Assembly (NCBI GenBank): GCA_028023455.1
Contig: JAQFVV010006221.1
Coordinates: 8,787,011 to 8,851,010, forward strand
Source: Epiperipatus broadwayi
Taxonomy: Eukaryota > Onychophora > Udeonychophora > Euonychophora > Peripatidae
DNA length: 64,000 nt
Direction: 5' to 3'
The translations under genes and the position numbers were made by a program. The notes under the pieces are model-generated. The model worked only from the letters and a program-made list of their open reading frames with translations. It did not search any database and was not told the DNA's origin. Shown here in pieces: positions 25,136 to 36,254 of the stretch (positions are counted from its first letter, which is position 1; each line of letters starts with the position of its first letter).

Positions 25136-26425
25136 CATCACCCTTTTTAGCCAGATTGCAGAAGTTCCGTGGGTTCCTATTCATGCTTTCTCCTCAAGAC
25201 ATGAGAACCCAATTACGAAACATGCTTTCCAAGGGCATAACAGATATTCTTAAATCACTCTCTGGCATTTAAACGTCTCTCTATGACAAGGTCACACTAC
25301 TCAACTTGTTAATATTCCCTAAAATAAATTACTTCCTCCCAATCATCCTTCCTACTAAGACCTTCATAGCAAAAATTAATTCCCTATGTTCTGTATTTCT
25401 GTAAAGAAAGAAAACTGTCACAATCAGCCTTAGGAAAGTGTGCCTACTTAAAAACCTCAATGGACTAGGACTACATACCATTGCTTCTTTTCTAGTACAG
25501 AGAGCACATAATATGCTTGTCACAATTAGAAGAATAATCTCGGAGGACTATTATCAATCCCTAGTCACTCCCACTGATATCCCACCACCTCATGGTTGGT
25601 CCCTACCCTGGATCAATATGGTTGCCAATCTGGTTAAGAGTGCTGGAATCATTGTGGGCGCAATTGGGAATAAGCTCAAGTATTGGGACATTCATCAACT
25701 GTTTTTCCAATCCTTCATAATAACCCCAACTGTTCTCAAGGTTAACAATGAATACATCATCAAATGCTTCAAACTATAAAAGCTTGAGGCTAAATATTTA
25801 GACTTTATTTTAAAAATAAACGTACACTCCTACCAACTAATGAATTCCTAGTAAATAAAAGAGGGCTTAACAAAATACATACTCAATGTCAAATGTGCAG
25901 TGGTGCAAGTGAAACACTGCAACACTTCCTATATGAATGCAAAACTCTACAGCAGTATAGATCATTAATCAGCTGCTTCATGATATCACATAAGAATAAA
26001 GTATTCAATATTCAAGACTATATTCAGGCTGGTGTTTTCTCAGCAATAAGACTCTCTGTCATGCTAAACTATTCAAGGTAGATCCTTAGGTGCAACATCA
26101 CATTTGATAGAAATTCAAGGAATCTACTTAGTGATTTGTTCAGTATTAGTAAAATATTGAAAGCAAGGGACTGCAAAGTTTCCTATGCTAACCTCCAAGA
26201 GGACCCATGAAAGCTATTAAATATTCCTGTATCTCAACCAATCACAGCAAATTTGTAAAATCATCATTTTATAATAATTATATGTTTTTCTTATTAAATT
26301 TTTTTTTCAGATGTCCCTAATACCAATTGTATTGGTCCATCTTGTCACCTAAATTGCAAGTTATAATGAATCTATATTTTTTTTTTTTGGATGAATAAAG
26401 TTCATCATTGAATAAAAAAAAACTA
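25136..26425 (+). pseudogene. LINE 3' fragment (L1/Tx1-like RT C-terminus with zinc-binding motif)
   Basis: A decayed plus-strand reading: SLYDKVTLLN and IFPKINYFLPII (25270-25350), then TISLRKVCLLKNLNGLGL (from about 25417), SWSLP-like and YIIKCFKL (25438-25779). Then comes CQMCSGASETLQHFLYEC (25893 onward), which matches the zf-RVT type Cys/His motif found after the RT of some LINE clades. Stops and frameshifts break it. It ends in aataaagttcatcattgaat and a short A run near 26420, a plausible LINE 3' tail. It differs from the RTE copies. The L1/Tx1-like label is tentative. Confidence 0.75.
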
Positions 26426-26429
26426 TTAT

Positions 26430-26855
26430 TGAATCCAAAATATTTCTCATCAATGATTGATTAATTAAAACAAATTGCACAGATGGACATCTAATTATCA
26501 TTGATGTTTTATCATAGCTTTTTACTACATAATATTCAAAAATGTATATACAGTAAGCATTCTTTTTAACTTTTTCATAGTTTTATAATGCAAAAGTCGA
26601 TTTGTTTGTTTGTAATTCTTAGGGCATAATATTAATAATTTTCCAGATAAAATAAAAAGAATAATGTTGTTTTACATTATACAAAATCATAAAAATATGT
26701 AATATTACAAAGAAATAAAGTCATATGTCACACGACCTAATTTAACGATATAATGCTTGAATATCCTAGCACCTCACCGAGGAAGCCAGTAGCAGAAACC
26801 TATCTGGGATTGGCAATATTCTGCAAAGCTTGTTAAGAGCTTATTTGTGAGCTCT
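26430..26855. other. AT-rich spacer
   Basis: 26720-26850 is less AT-rich (gaggaagccagtagcagaaa) with a faint resemblance to family C, not firm enough to call. Confidence 0.4.
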
Positions 26856-28452
26856 ATATTATAACAATCGGAAGTAAGTGGAGATCGAATCTAACCGCAA
26901 ACTACGATATCTGCTCTACAAGGCGCCATCTAGGCATTTAAACCTAGAAAAATTTATAGAGTAGGCAGATACGCGCTGTTAAGATTCCACTTTATTTAAA
27001 TATTCAGATCGTTAGCCCAAGTCACTAGCTCAGTGGAGACGCAGAGATAAAAATCTATATCTTAATTTATATCTTAAATATCAATAAATAAAAGCCACTG
27101 CCAGAAATTAACACATAAAAATATTTATTTACGCACATATAAAATAACATTTAAATTTTGAGGAATAAATTCAACATTTTAGATTTTTCTATTAATCTTT
27201 TAATTTTACATTTAACTAAGTTTCAATGAGTTTAATATTTTATTTAGATAGTCAAGTATGAATAGACTACATAGATCTGCATTTGAAAAGAAAATATTCT
27301 TCCCTGATTTAACCTTAGGCAACAAATTTCGCAATCAAACTGGCGCCAATCCATCTGATACATTCATGTATTCAATGTAGCATGAAAATACGACAACACA
27401 AAAGACTATACTGTCAGGAATGTACATCTGATCAGTAAGTAGAATTAGAGAAGACATTGTCTCTCCACCAACAGGAATGTGACATCTGTTGGCAAGTAGA
27501 ACAATAAACATAAAACTCCATAGGAATGGACTGCGGTCCTTTGCCGTCTTACAAATCCATCCATAGGCAAACAGAAGGTGTGTGGCATATATCTATAATC
27601 CTGCCCATAGCGGATCTCATACTATATCTACAATTACACAAATATATCCAATCCATTGAACCAATTCAACTACGAAATGAATAACCTAAGATTACCCTCC
27701 CTTAATATAACTTTACAAAACTATATAGCCATTCACGCCCGACTTAAATTTAACATTTAAATACATTCGCACAGATTATTTTTATAAATTTGTTTTAAAA
27801 TGTTGAGTATAGATCGGCTGCACAGATTCCATGGTCAAAAACATCCAAATTAAACACAATCGATCAAAATACAAAATCAATCGATAACGTCAATTGCTGA
27901 GGGAATACAGGAGACCCTTTGGTGTTCATCATAAGACACCCTATGACATCGTTGACTTATATATTCTAATCGACTGTGAAAACCACAACATAATCAACTG
28001 CTAACGAATCTCTGCAACGTCTATACCCAACTTAAATTTAATGCATTTAATAATTTCTACAATAAATATTACTACAAATAAAAATAATAAAATGGAAATG
28101 ATTTAGCAAAACTTAACTATATAAATTTAAACAATCAATTATTAATTTGAAAATCAAATAAGAGTTCATTTTAAAATTTAAATTAGCTGAATCTTTAAAA
28201 AAAATCAATGACGAAAGTTCTTAATTACTTTTTTTTTGGTTGTTGTTAATTTGTAAAGTTTATAGCTCACGGTAGAAGAGTCCAGGTTTCTGCTTTTAAT
28301 TCCCGCGATGCCTCCATTGGAAGATAATGTTCTGGAGATGGCAATAGCTGGTTCAAGGTATCACAGTCTTTTCATTTTTCTTTTTTAAATAGAGAGTGTG
28401 GTATGAGCGTCCTACCACCTCTCAAACACACCGCTGGAACTCAATATTTCTC

Positions 28453-28544
28453 TTTTTATAGTAAATCTCCAGATTGAATGAATAAAGATGTCACTAATCC
28501 AAATTTTCGTTCGGGTCCGGGCTGAGGCTTGGTGCTTCCATTGG
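28453..28544 (-). promoter_or_regulatory. Putative Pol II promoter of D copy 1 (CCAAT and TATA)
   Basis: On the minus strand CCAAT (28544-28540) lies about 80 bp upstream of TATAAAAA (28460-28453). The same two boxes with the same spacing occur in D copy 2, while the sequence between them has diverged. About 30 bp downstream the copies share a GGTAGGACGC region, a possible start. Confidence 0.5.
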
Positions 28545-28906
28545 TCAAGCTAAAATCTCTTTATTCTCTTATCTAATTTACTCTCTGACTTTTTAATTAG
28601 ACAGCTTTTGGATAATTAATAAACAATCATTTCCATTTACAGATTACAGGAATTAATTAATACCTGTTTTTATTTTTACTTACGTTATTTCTTTTTTAAA
28701 CTATTTTTATATTTAAATCTTTTTTTATATAAAAAAAATACATTCAAATACCTTTTTTTATTTATTGGAAAAAAAAATTTTTAAAGTTTAGCATCTGTGC
28801 GAATATATACGTTTAACAAACATTTTAATTTTAGCGTTTAGTTTTTTTTTTCTTTTTAATACACTTATTTTTATATGCGAACTTAAAAGTTTTTATTTCA
28901 ATTTAA

Positions 28907-28934
28907 TGTAACGACATACTTATATATCGTTACA
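28907..28934 (-). repeat. Terminal 8-bp hairpin of D element
   Basis: TGTAACGA and TCGTTACA form a perfect inverted repeat with a 12-nt loop right at the element end. Copy 2 has the same layout with one mismatch (34289-34316). Confidence 0.7.
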
Positions 28935-29059
28935 ATATATAACATAAGTATGTAATATACACATTTAAATTTAATATTTTTAATATCCAATATAGATGTA
29001 AATTAATTAGTAAATGAGATCACTATTGTATATACACAGTCAAAATGTACTGATGTGCA

Positions 29060-29245
29060 GCAGCCAATCATAACCCACTCTCAGGCTATGAATTCAAATC
29101 ACTCTAAATATTGAACAATGGATCAAGAATAGAATGAATGCAACCTATTCTTGGAGCTCTGGTTTTTATAAGCATATCTTTATCAACATTGATGATAATT
29201 CAGAGTGAAATTAATTTATTAGCTAGATGGAGTATGTCACTTAAG
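29060..29245 (+). repeat. Family J copy 1
   Basis: Contains ggctatgaattcaaatcact, then a hairpin CAAGAATAG/CTATTCTTG with loop aatgaatgcaac, then tttataagcatat. It repeats at 31884-32020. The hairpin is related to that of family R. Upstream a B-box-like gaattcaaatc hints at a tRNA-related head, but this is weak. Confidence 0.65.
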
Positions 29246-29404
29246 AGTTAATAAACTTATAATCAATTATACAATACTGGAGATAAAGTCTCTCTTTTAA
29301 TACTTTGATTGTAATAATTAAGTAAGATCTAATATGTAAAATTTAAATTAAACATAGCTCAATGTATATGTAAACAAAGGGAGTAAATCACCCTTTCTCT
29401 AGGC

Positions 29405-31883
29405 CATTGTATCCCAAAGTGGGGTGCAGGAAGATCTTAGTGGGGGTATATGCAGCACCAAACTTTGACTGCACCTGGTGCAACAAGCAGTTTACTGTTT
29501 TTTATTATGAGCACATAAAAATAATCAAAAACTTTTTTACTTATTAGTATTGTGTATGTGTAGTTTTGTATGTGTAGCCGTGGCATTGATAAGCACTTTT
29601 GATTCTACGTATTCCTCCAGTCTACATCTCAGATAACATGTTACATACAATACTCATTCACATTGAATTGTTACAGCATGTGCATGCATATTTTTAGCGT
29701 TCAAGTGATACTACTGCTACTGAAATGGTTTGTTATGTTTTTTTAGTAAATTCCATTGATTTTGATTATTTTTACAAAATATAATTTTTATTCCTAACAT
29801 TTCAGATTATAGATTACTGGCCGAAATTTGAAACTTCTAAACTGAACAACTGCAACAATCAACAAACAGAAAGTAATAAAATTAATGATAGCAAACCACT
29901 TACAATTTTGAAAAAACCTGTTAGGAAAAAAGCAAGGAAAACTATCAAGTACGATAAAGAATATCTAAAATTTGAATTCTCATGGACTTGAGATGAAAAG
30001 TGCCTATTCTGCTTTGTGTCGTTTGTTTTGAAAATCTAACAACTGAAAGCATGAAACCTTCCAACTTAAAGCACCATTTTGAGACAAACCACAATCAGTA
30101 CAAAGATAAACCCATCAATTTTTTTGAAAACAAACTTAAGGATTTAAATCTGTCTCAAAAAATAATGTGGGATTTGACAGGAAGTGACAATCAAAAAATC
30201 ATAACAGCTTCATATCATGTGTCACTTGTAATTGTAAGATAGAGTGCAGTGGAGACAATTGGCGAAACTTGAATCAAACCTGCAGCTAAGATAATGGTAC
30301 AAGTAATGATAGGAGATAAAGCTAAACAAATTTTTGACTGAGTTCCCCTCTCAAATAATTCAGTTCAACAATGAATCATTGACATGTCTAATAATGTAAA
30401 ACAGATGTTACTGTTTGATATTTTTCACAGACAAGTTGATGAATCCACTGATATTGCAAATTTTTCAAATCTTATGGCGTTTGTTAGATACGAAAAGGAT
30501 CAAGAAATTCATAATGACTTTTTATTTTGTCAGCCTTTATTAGGTCATACAACAGGAGATATTTTGTATGTTATTAATAAATTTATGAAAGACAACAAAA
30601 TTGATTGTAATAGATGTGTCGGAATAAGCACAGATGGAGCAAAAACTATGGTCTGAAGTAATAAAGAACTTATTGCAAGAATTCATAATGTTGCCCCAAA
30701 TGTCATATCCACACCATGTTGCATATACAGAGAGGCTTTGGCAACATGTAATATGCCCACTGATCTATAGAAAGTTCTGAATGAAATGATGAAAATTATT
30801 AACTACATTAAAGGCTATTCTCTGAATGCACGATTTTTTTCACAAATGTGTGAAGAAATGGGAAGTAGTCATACTCAGCTTCATTTCATATGGTTGTTCA
30901 TTGGCTATCTTGAGGTAAAATTTAAAACCAATTATTTGAACTTAGACATGAAGTTCATATTTTTCTTAATAGACTTGAGCTGAGAAACTGTTTATATGAC
31001 TGCCAACGGCATTGTAAATTAGCATACTTAGCAGATATATTCTCTGTTTTAAATTGTCTCAACTTATCATTGCAAAGAAAAGAAATTTCATTATTTCACA
31101 TTCAAGATAAAGCAAATGCTACCATGGCAAAACTAAATTTATAGCAAAAGAGAGTTGGCAACGGAGAAGTGGACTTGTTTCCTTCTCTTTTTGAATTTAT
31201 AACAAATTCGAATATTAAAATAGATGGTGATACTATGAAAAGTATAACACAGCACTTAGAAAGTTTACAAGTAGGGTTAAAAACTATTTTCCTAATTTAA
31301 ATAAAAATATTGAATGGATAAGATTTCCATTTAACATTAATACAGCATCCATGCCAGAAGGTTTATCACATGCAGAAGAAGAGCAATTGTTGGAATTAGC
31401 TTCAGATGAATTCTTGAAAAATAAACACAAGGAGTGTACTTTAACATCATTCTGTTTGCAAATGCAATATGCATATTCGGGTTTAATGCAAAAAGTCTTG
31501 AAATACATTTTACCGTTTCCAACTTCATATTTATGTGAGGTTGCTTTTTCAGCATTTGTAGACATTAAGTCAAAAAAAAAGGAACAGGCTTTTGGATGTA
31601 GAACCCCATCTTAGATTAAAATTAACAACCAGGGAACAAAATTATGATAATCTGTCATCTCAGCATAAACAATTTCATCCTTTTCATTGATCTTAATAAA
31701 TTTTATTTATATTTTATTATGAATAAATTATTTTTCACTTATTATTTTTTTATATACTAAAAAGAAAAAAAATAATATATTTTTTATTATAATTAAAGTA
31801 TATGCAATTTTTTTGATGAGGGGTAGGTAGCATTACAAAATTATTAAAGAGGTACACAGGTGCTGAAAGTTTGGGAAACACTG
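29405..31883 (+). mobile_element. hAT transposon (ZBED5/Buster-like), near full length, inactive
   Basis: Termini CATTGTATCCCAAAGTGG and AAAGTTTGGGAAACACTG are inverted hAT-type repeats. The flanking 8-bp target ctctaggc is repeated exactly (29397-29404 and 31884-31891). At 2479 bp it has the length of an autonomous hAT. It inserted into a family J copy lying between the two D elements. The internal transposase is broken by stops and frameshifts. Confidence 0.92.
29820..31690 (+). pseudogene. hAT transposase pseudogene, ZBED5/Buster-like
   Basis: Broken frames in order: WPKF...KYDKEYLKFEFSW (about 29820-29990); a BED zinc finger with LLCVVCFENL, SMKPSNLKHHFETNH (30000-30110); the catalytic start VDESTDIANFSNLMAFVRY, GHTTGDIL and VGISTDGAKTM (30430-30655), which holds acidic residues of the RNase H-like fold; LNARFFSQMCEEMGS with a decayed HTEVRWLS-type region (30820-30930); and a C-terminal hATC dimerisation stretch with LPFPTSYLCEVAFSA followed after a frameshift by KRNRLLDVEPHLRLKLT (31500-31640). 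In family members this enzyme excises and reinserts the element in the nucleus. At least several stops and one A-run frameshift disable it. It ends at a stop near 31688. Confidence 0.88.
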
Positions 31884-32020
31884 CTCTAGGCTACAAATTA
31901 AAAGCAATCTAAATGTTGAACAAAGGACCAAGAACAGAATTAGTCCACCTGTTCTTGGAGTTCAGATGTTTATAAGCATACTTTTGTCAACATTGGTTAT
32001 AATTCAGAATGTTTATATAT
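31884..32020 (+). repeat. Family J copy 2 (target of the hAT insertion)
   Basis: Begins with the target duplication ctctaggc and continues tacaaattaaaagcaatcta, then a hairpin CCAAGAACAG/CTGTTCTTGG with an 11-nt loop, then tttataagcatac. Relative to copy 1 the stem shows T-to-C and A-to-G changes that keep the pair. Confidence 0.65.
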
Positions 32021-32244
32021 ACAATGAGTTATGTTTAATTTAAAGTTTTTATATATAAGCAAAATATTTGTCAGGTATATGAATTTCTATTTTCATGGTT
32101 TTTATTTATTAACATTATTTTACTTTTTTAAAAATATTAATGATAACAGTAAATCAATGATACAAGCAAAGAAATTATCAACACTGAAGTTCAACCTACA
32201 TGCTTAAAAATACTATATGGTGAAAGAACATAACATATATATAT

Positions 32245-34316
32245 TATAACGATCGAAATGAAAGTGAAGATCGAATCTAACCACAAAAACAATATCTGCA
32301 ACTACCAGGGCGCCATCTAGGCATTTAAACCTAGAAAAATTTATAGAGTAGGCAGATACGCGCTGTTAAGATTCCATTTTATTTAAATATTCCGATCGTT
32401 AGCCCAAGTCACTAGCTCAGCGGAGACGCAGAGATAAAAATCTATATCTTAATTTATATCTTAAATATAAAAGAATAAAAGCCACTGCCAGAAATTAATT
32501 CATAAAAATATTTCTTTACGCACATATAAAATCATTCTAAATTCGAGGAATAGGTTTAACATTTTTAGATTTTTATATTACTCTTTAATTGTACATTTAC
32601 ATAAATTTCAATGAGTTTAATATTTTATTTAGATGGTCAAGTATGAATAGACTACATAGATTTGCATTTGAAAATAAAACATTCTATCCCTATTTAACCG
32701 TAGGCTAAAATTCGCAGTCAAACCGGCATCAATTCATCTGATACATTTATGTATTCAATGTAGCATGGAAATACAACAGCACAAATATACTATACTGTCA
32801 GGAATGGACATCTGAACAGGATAGTTAGAGAAAACATTGACTCTTGTCCAATACAGGAATATGACGTCTGTATAGCAAGAACAATAAAATAAAAACTCCA
32901 TAGGAAGGGACCACGATCCTTTTTGCCGACTTACAATCCCATCCATAGGCAAAGGGTTGGTGCGGTGTATTCAGCGATTCTGCACATAGCAAAACTTATA
33001 CTACATCTACTAATTATACAAATATATCCAATCCATTGAGCCAATTCAACCACGAAACGAATAACCTAAGATTACCCTCCCTTAATATAACTTTACAAAA
33101 CTATATAGCCATTCACGCCCAACTTAAATTTAACATTTAAATACGTTCGCACAGATTATTTTTATAAATTTGCTTTAAAATGTTGAGTACAGATCAGCTG
33201 CACAGATTCCACGGTCAAAAACATTCCAAATTAAACACAACCGATCAAAATACAAAGTCATCGATAAATGTCACTTGCATAGGGAATATACAAATCCCAT
33301 TAGCATTCATCGTAAGATGCTTGCAGTGATATCGTTGACATATATTCTAATCGAATGTGAAAACCACAACATTATCAACCGCTAATGAATCTATGCAACG
33401 TCTATACCCAACCTTAAATTCCCTCATTTAAAATTTAAACAACAAATAATTTATACAATAAGAGAAAAAAAAAAATGGAAATGATTTTTATCAATCGGAA
33501 AACATATAAAATTAAACATTATTAATTGATTTAAAAACTTACAAAAGTCAGATAAGAGTCTGTTTTAACATTTAAGTTGGCTTGTTTATCAATTTGTAAA
33601 ACTTGACGAAAGTTCTTAATTGATTTTAATAATTGTTCATTTCATATAGCTTATGGTAGAAGAGTCCAGGTTTCTGCTTTTAATTCCTGCGACACCTCCA
33701 TTGGAAGATAATGTTCTGGAGATGGCAATAGCTGGTTCAAGGTATCACAGTCTTTTCATTTTTCTTTTTAAATAGAGAGTGTGGTATGTGCGTCCTACCG
33801 CATCTCTCAAACACACAACGCTGCAAGTCCGAAAAAACTGTATTTCCCTTTTTATATTATCCACACAGATTCAATCAACAAAATGTCACTAATCCATCAC
33901 TTTCGTTAGGGTCCGAGCCAAGGCTTAGTGCTTTCATTGGTCAAGCTAATTTCTTTCTTCTCTTATCTAACTTTTCATCTGACTTTTTAATTACACAGCT
34001 TTTAGATAATTAATAAACAATCATTTCCATTTACAGATTACAGGAATTAATTAATACCTGTTTTTATTTTAACTTACGTTATTTTTTTATTAAAATATTT
34101 TTATATTTCAATCTTGTATTTTTTTATTTAAAAAATACGTTCAAATACTTTTTTTTTTGTTTATGAAAAAAATATTTTTAAAGTTTAGCATCTGTGCGAA
34201 TATATATATATGTTTAACAAACATTTTAATTTTAGCGTTTAGTTTTTTCCTTTTATTTGCGAACTTTTAAGTTTTTATTTTAAATTAATGTAACGACATA
34301 TTTATATATCATTACA
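32245..34316 (-). mobile_element. D element copy 2: 2.07-kb LTR-like non-coding unit
   Basis: Direct repeat of D copy 1 with scattered substitutions and small indels. It starts TATAACGATCG (plus), ends with the terminal hairpin, and is flanked by atat (32241-32244, 34317-34320). It shares blocks such as ggcgccatctaggcattt and agaagagtccaggtttctgc. D1 and D2 could be paired LTRs around a 3.3-kb interior, of which only about 0.8 kb is not the hAT, or two independent solo units. The lack of PBS, PPT and coding sequence favours independent units. Confidence 0.6.
33849..33940 (-). promoter_or_regulatory. Putative Pol II promoter of D copy 2
   Basis: CCAAT (33940-33936) and TATAAAAA (33856-33849) on the minus strand, about 80 bp apart as in copy 1. 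Their retention in two diverged copies supports a real promoter rather than chance AT-rich sequence. Confidence 0.5.
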
Positions 34317-34324
34317 ATATATAT

Positions 34325-35550
34325 ATGTATATTGTATTAATCAATATCTAATTACAACAAATAAAAAAATAAAACTTTGGATACATAATCAAATGATATA
34401 AATATGCATATACATTTACAAATTTATAATCATAAATTATAATCATAAACTTTATTAAGGAAGCCAAAAACTATAGATGAAGTGCCAGAAGAAATTTATA
34501 ATATGAAAATTCATCCAAGACTTATATACAATAACCATGATTTTGATCTAAGAACCTGAATACAGAATGTTATAGACATTTTACACTGTGGCAAGAAGAT
34601 GATGGAATAATGTGTGCTTAGTCATTTTGAGAAAGATATAAGCATAAATGTAGCTTACCATTGTTACAATAGGACTATACTGACAAGTATTTTTTTCATA
34701 TTATTTCCAAAAGTTGGGTATGGTATGATATGTAAATATAAAAATCAATACATATGAAAAGTAAGAAGAAATTTATAAGTATTTTTTTCAGTCGTAGATA
34801 TTCTCTAGAAGTCAGGGTTTATTATTGGATCACCTCACAGAATATTATTAATAGCTTTCTTTACTTGGCCAATTTTACTCACAAGATAACTAAAGGCTGA
34901 ATTCTATATGCCAAAGATTGATAAAATATATTTTCTAAAATGTCTATAATATTTCCTACTTGTTTTCCACATAATGTTTTCTACACCTAAAAAGATAATC
35001 CACCCACCCATTATGTTTTTCAAATTTTTAATTACCTGTGCCATGAACAAACAGTTGTTCTCCAAAATTATATTTTGAAAACTTTAATTGGTCACATATA
35101 TTTGAAAGTATTTCTACATTTTTAATACTTATTATTATAGCTTCACTAATAGTGAATATCATTAATTAAATTTGATCCCCAATTATCATTTCTACTATCA
35201 GACTGGCAGTTACTTTTTTTTTTTTACTAATTAAACTCACCATTATAAGTTAAGGTATATTCATACTGTCTGATAATCTGACCAATGGTAATGAAGATGA
35301 AATTTTTAGCTAAAAAAAAAACCTTCACAATTCTCCATAACAAAGTTACACTTATACAAATATATAATATGAAAAAAAAAAAAATTTCCAGTCTTCAAAC
35401 AATTCTAAAAGACATGTATATAATCCTCATTTTAAGTTAACATGCTTTAAATGTTAAAATAATAAACAATAAAACCATTCAATGAAATAGTTTTGCCTGT
35501 AATTTATGTATTTTGGTGAATATACACTTTATATAACATAAAAGAATATT
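34325..35550. other. AT-rich DNA, no gene recognised
   Basis: 34440-34700 is slightly less AT-rich and yields short peptide-like stretches, but I recognise no family. The rest is A/T runs. Confidence 0.45.
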
Positions 35551-35552
35551 AA

Positions 35553-35962
35553 ACCATTAAGCATCACATGATCACTATCTTATACTAGCACATAATTGTT
35601 TATAAACAAAGCAAAACTCTCCATACAGTATTGCCATCCTGTCATATGACTATATAAGCTATTGAGCTTAGATTGGAAATATTTTTGTGTTTTCAATTTC
35701 ATTCTCATAGTTTTGAAGTTAAGTAGAGATAAAAGGTGGCTGGAGGGTTGCATTAGATCCTAAGATCTAGGTGCAGTGCTCTAAGATCCAAAGCTCCTCA
35801 CTGACAATGGCCACAAGCCAGAAACTAGTCTGGGGATATTGGATGAATAGGCATTATATAGGGATTTTATGCACAAGCCTTTTGGCATTCATTGATTACT
35901 CTGGTTAGCACAGGGTGGCAATACTGTATGGAGAGATTTGCATTGTTTATAAAAGAATATTT
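35553..35962. repeat. Family B foldback (B4)
   Basis: Left arm: aagcatcacatgatcacta, cataattgtttataaac, ctccatacagtattgccatc. Loop: ccatatgac-tatataagct to the ribozyme region. Right arm: ggcattatatagggatttta, tggttagcacagggtggcaa, gagatttgcattgttt. It is a close relative of B2 and B8. Confidence 0.8.
35786..35844 (+). ncRNA. Hammerhead-like motif HHR-B4 (core mutated)
   Basis: Stem I halves ATCCAA/TTGGAT and TCCTCA/TGGGGA, stem II GGC/GCC, GAAA and the GTC triplet are all kept. The core CTGATGA reads CTGACAA, a change expected to stop cleavage. Confidence 0.7.
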
Positions 35963-36095
35963 ATGTAACCGAAACTTTTATTTAATTATTTTCTTAATTT
36001 CAACCCCTACTAATTTTACATCTTTCTAAATTTAGCTTTTTATCAGAATTGTGAGTGCCACTTTCTCAAAATATAGTAATAATAATAATAATAAT

Positions 36096-36252
36096 TAAAG
36101 TAATATATATTAAGGCTATAACCTTAAGATCATGCATCTGAAAAATGACAGTAAGGACCTCTACAAATCTAAACACAAGATTTGTAGAGTTCCTTACTGT
36201 CATTTTCCAGGTGCATGATCTTAAGGTTATAGCCTTAATATATATTACTTTA
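36096..36252. repeat. Foldback F, 157-bp near-perfect palindrome
   Basis: Arms of about 75 bp (taaagtaatatatattaagg, aagatcatgcatctg, atgacagtaagga and so on) are inverted with very few mismatches around a 7-nt centre. It is preceded by an aat microsatellite. Non-coding. The high arm identity suggests recent formation or gene-conversion-like maintenance. Confidence 0.85.
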
Positions 36253-36254
36253 CG

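Larger units (their letters stand above)
26860..28934 (-). mobile_element. D element copy 1: 2.07-kb LTR-like non-coding unit
   Basis: Aligns by eye along its whole length with 32245-34316 (2075 against 2072 bp) in direct orientation. On the minus strand it begins TGTAACGA and ends ...GATTGTTATA, close to an inverted TG...CA-type pair, and is flanked by atat on both sides (26856-26859, 28935-28938). It has CCAAT and TATA boxes on the minus strand and no open frame. I favour a solo LTR or LTR-like retroelement; a non-autonomous DNA transposon with 9-bp termini is the alternative. I see no primer-binding site or polypurine tract beside it. Confidence 0.6.

Noticed and set aside
26720-26855. Possible family C relative
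   Set aside because: Shared words (attggcaat, aagcttgtta) are short and not in the order of C1 and C2.
29188-29214. TGATGA followed by GAAA in family J
   Set aside because: The core base C3 is absent, the intervening sequence does not form stem II, no stem I pairing is seen and copy 2 lacks the motif.
34440-34700. Possible decayed exon
   Set aside because: No frame gives a recognisable domain, and no splice-site or codon pattern is convincing.
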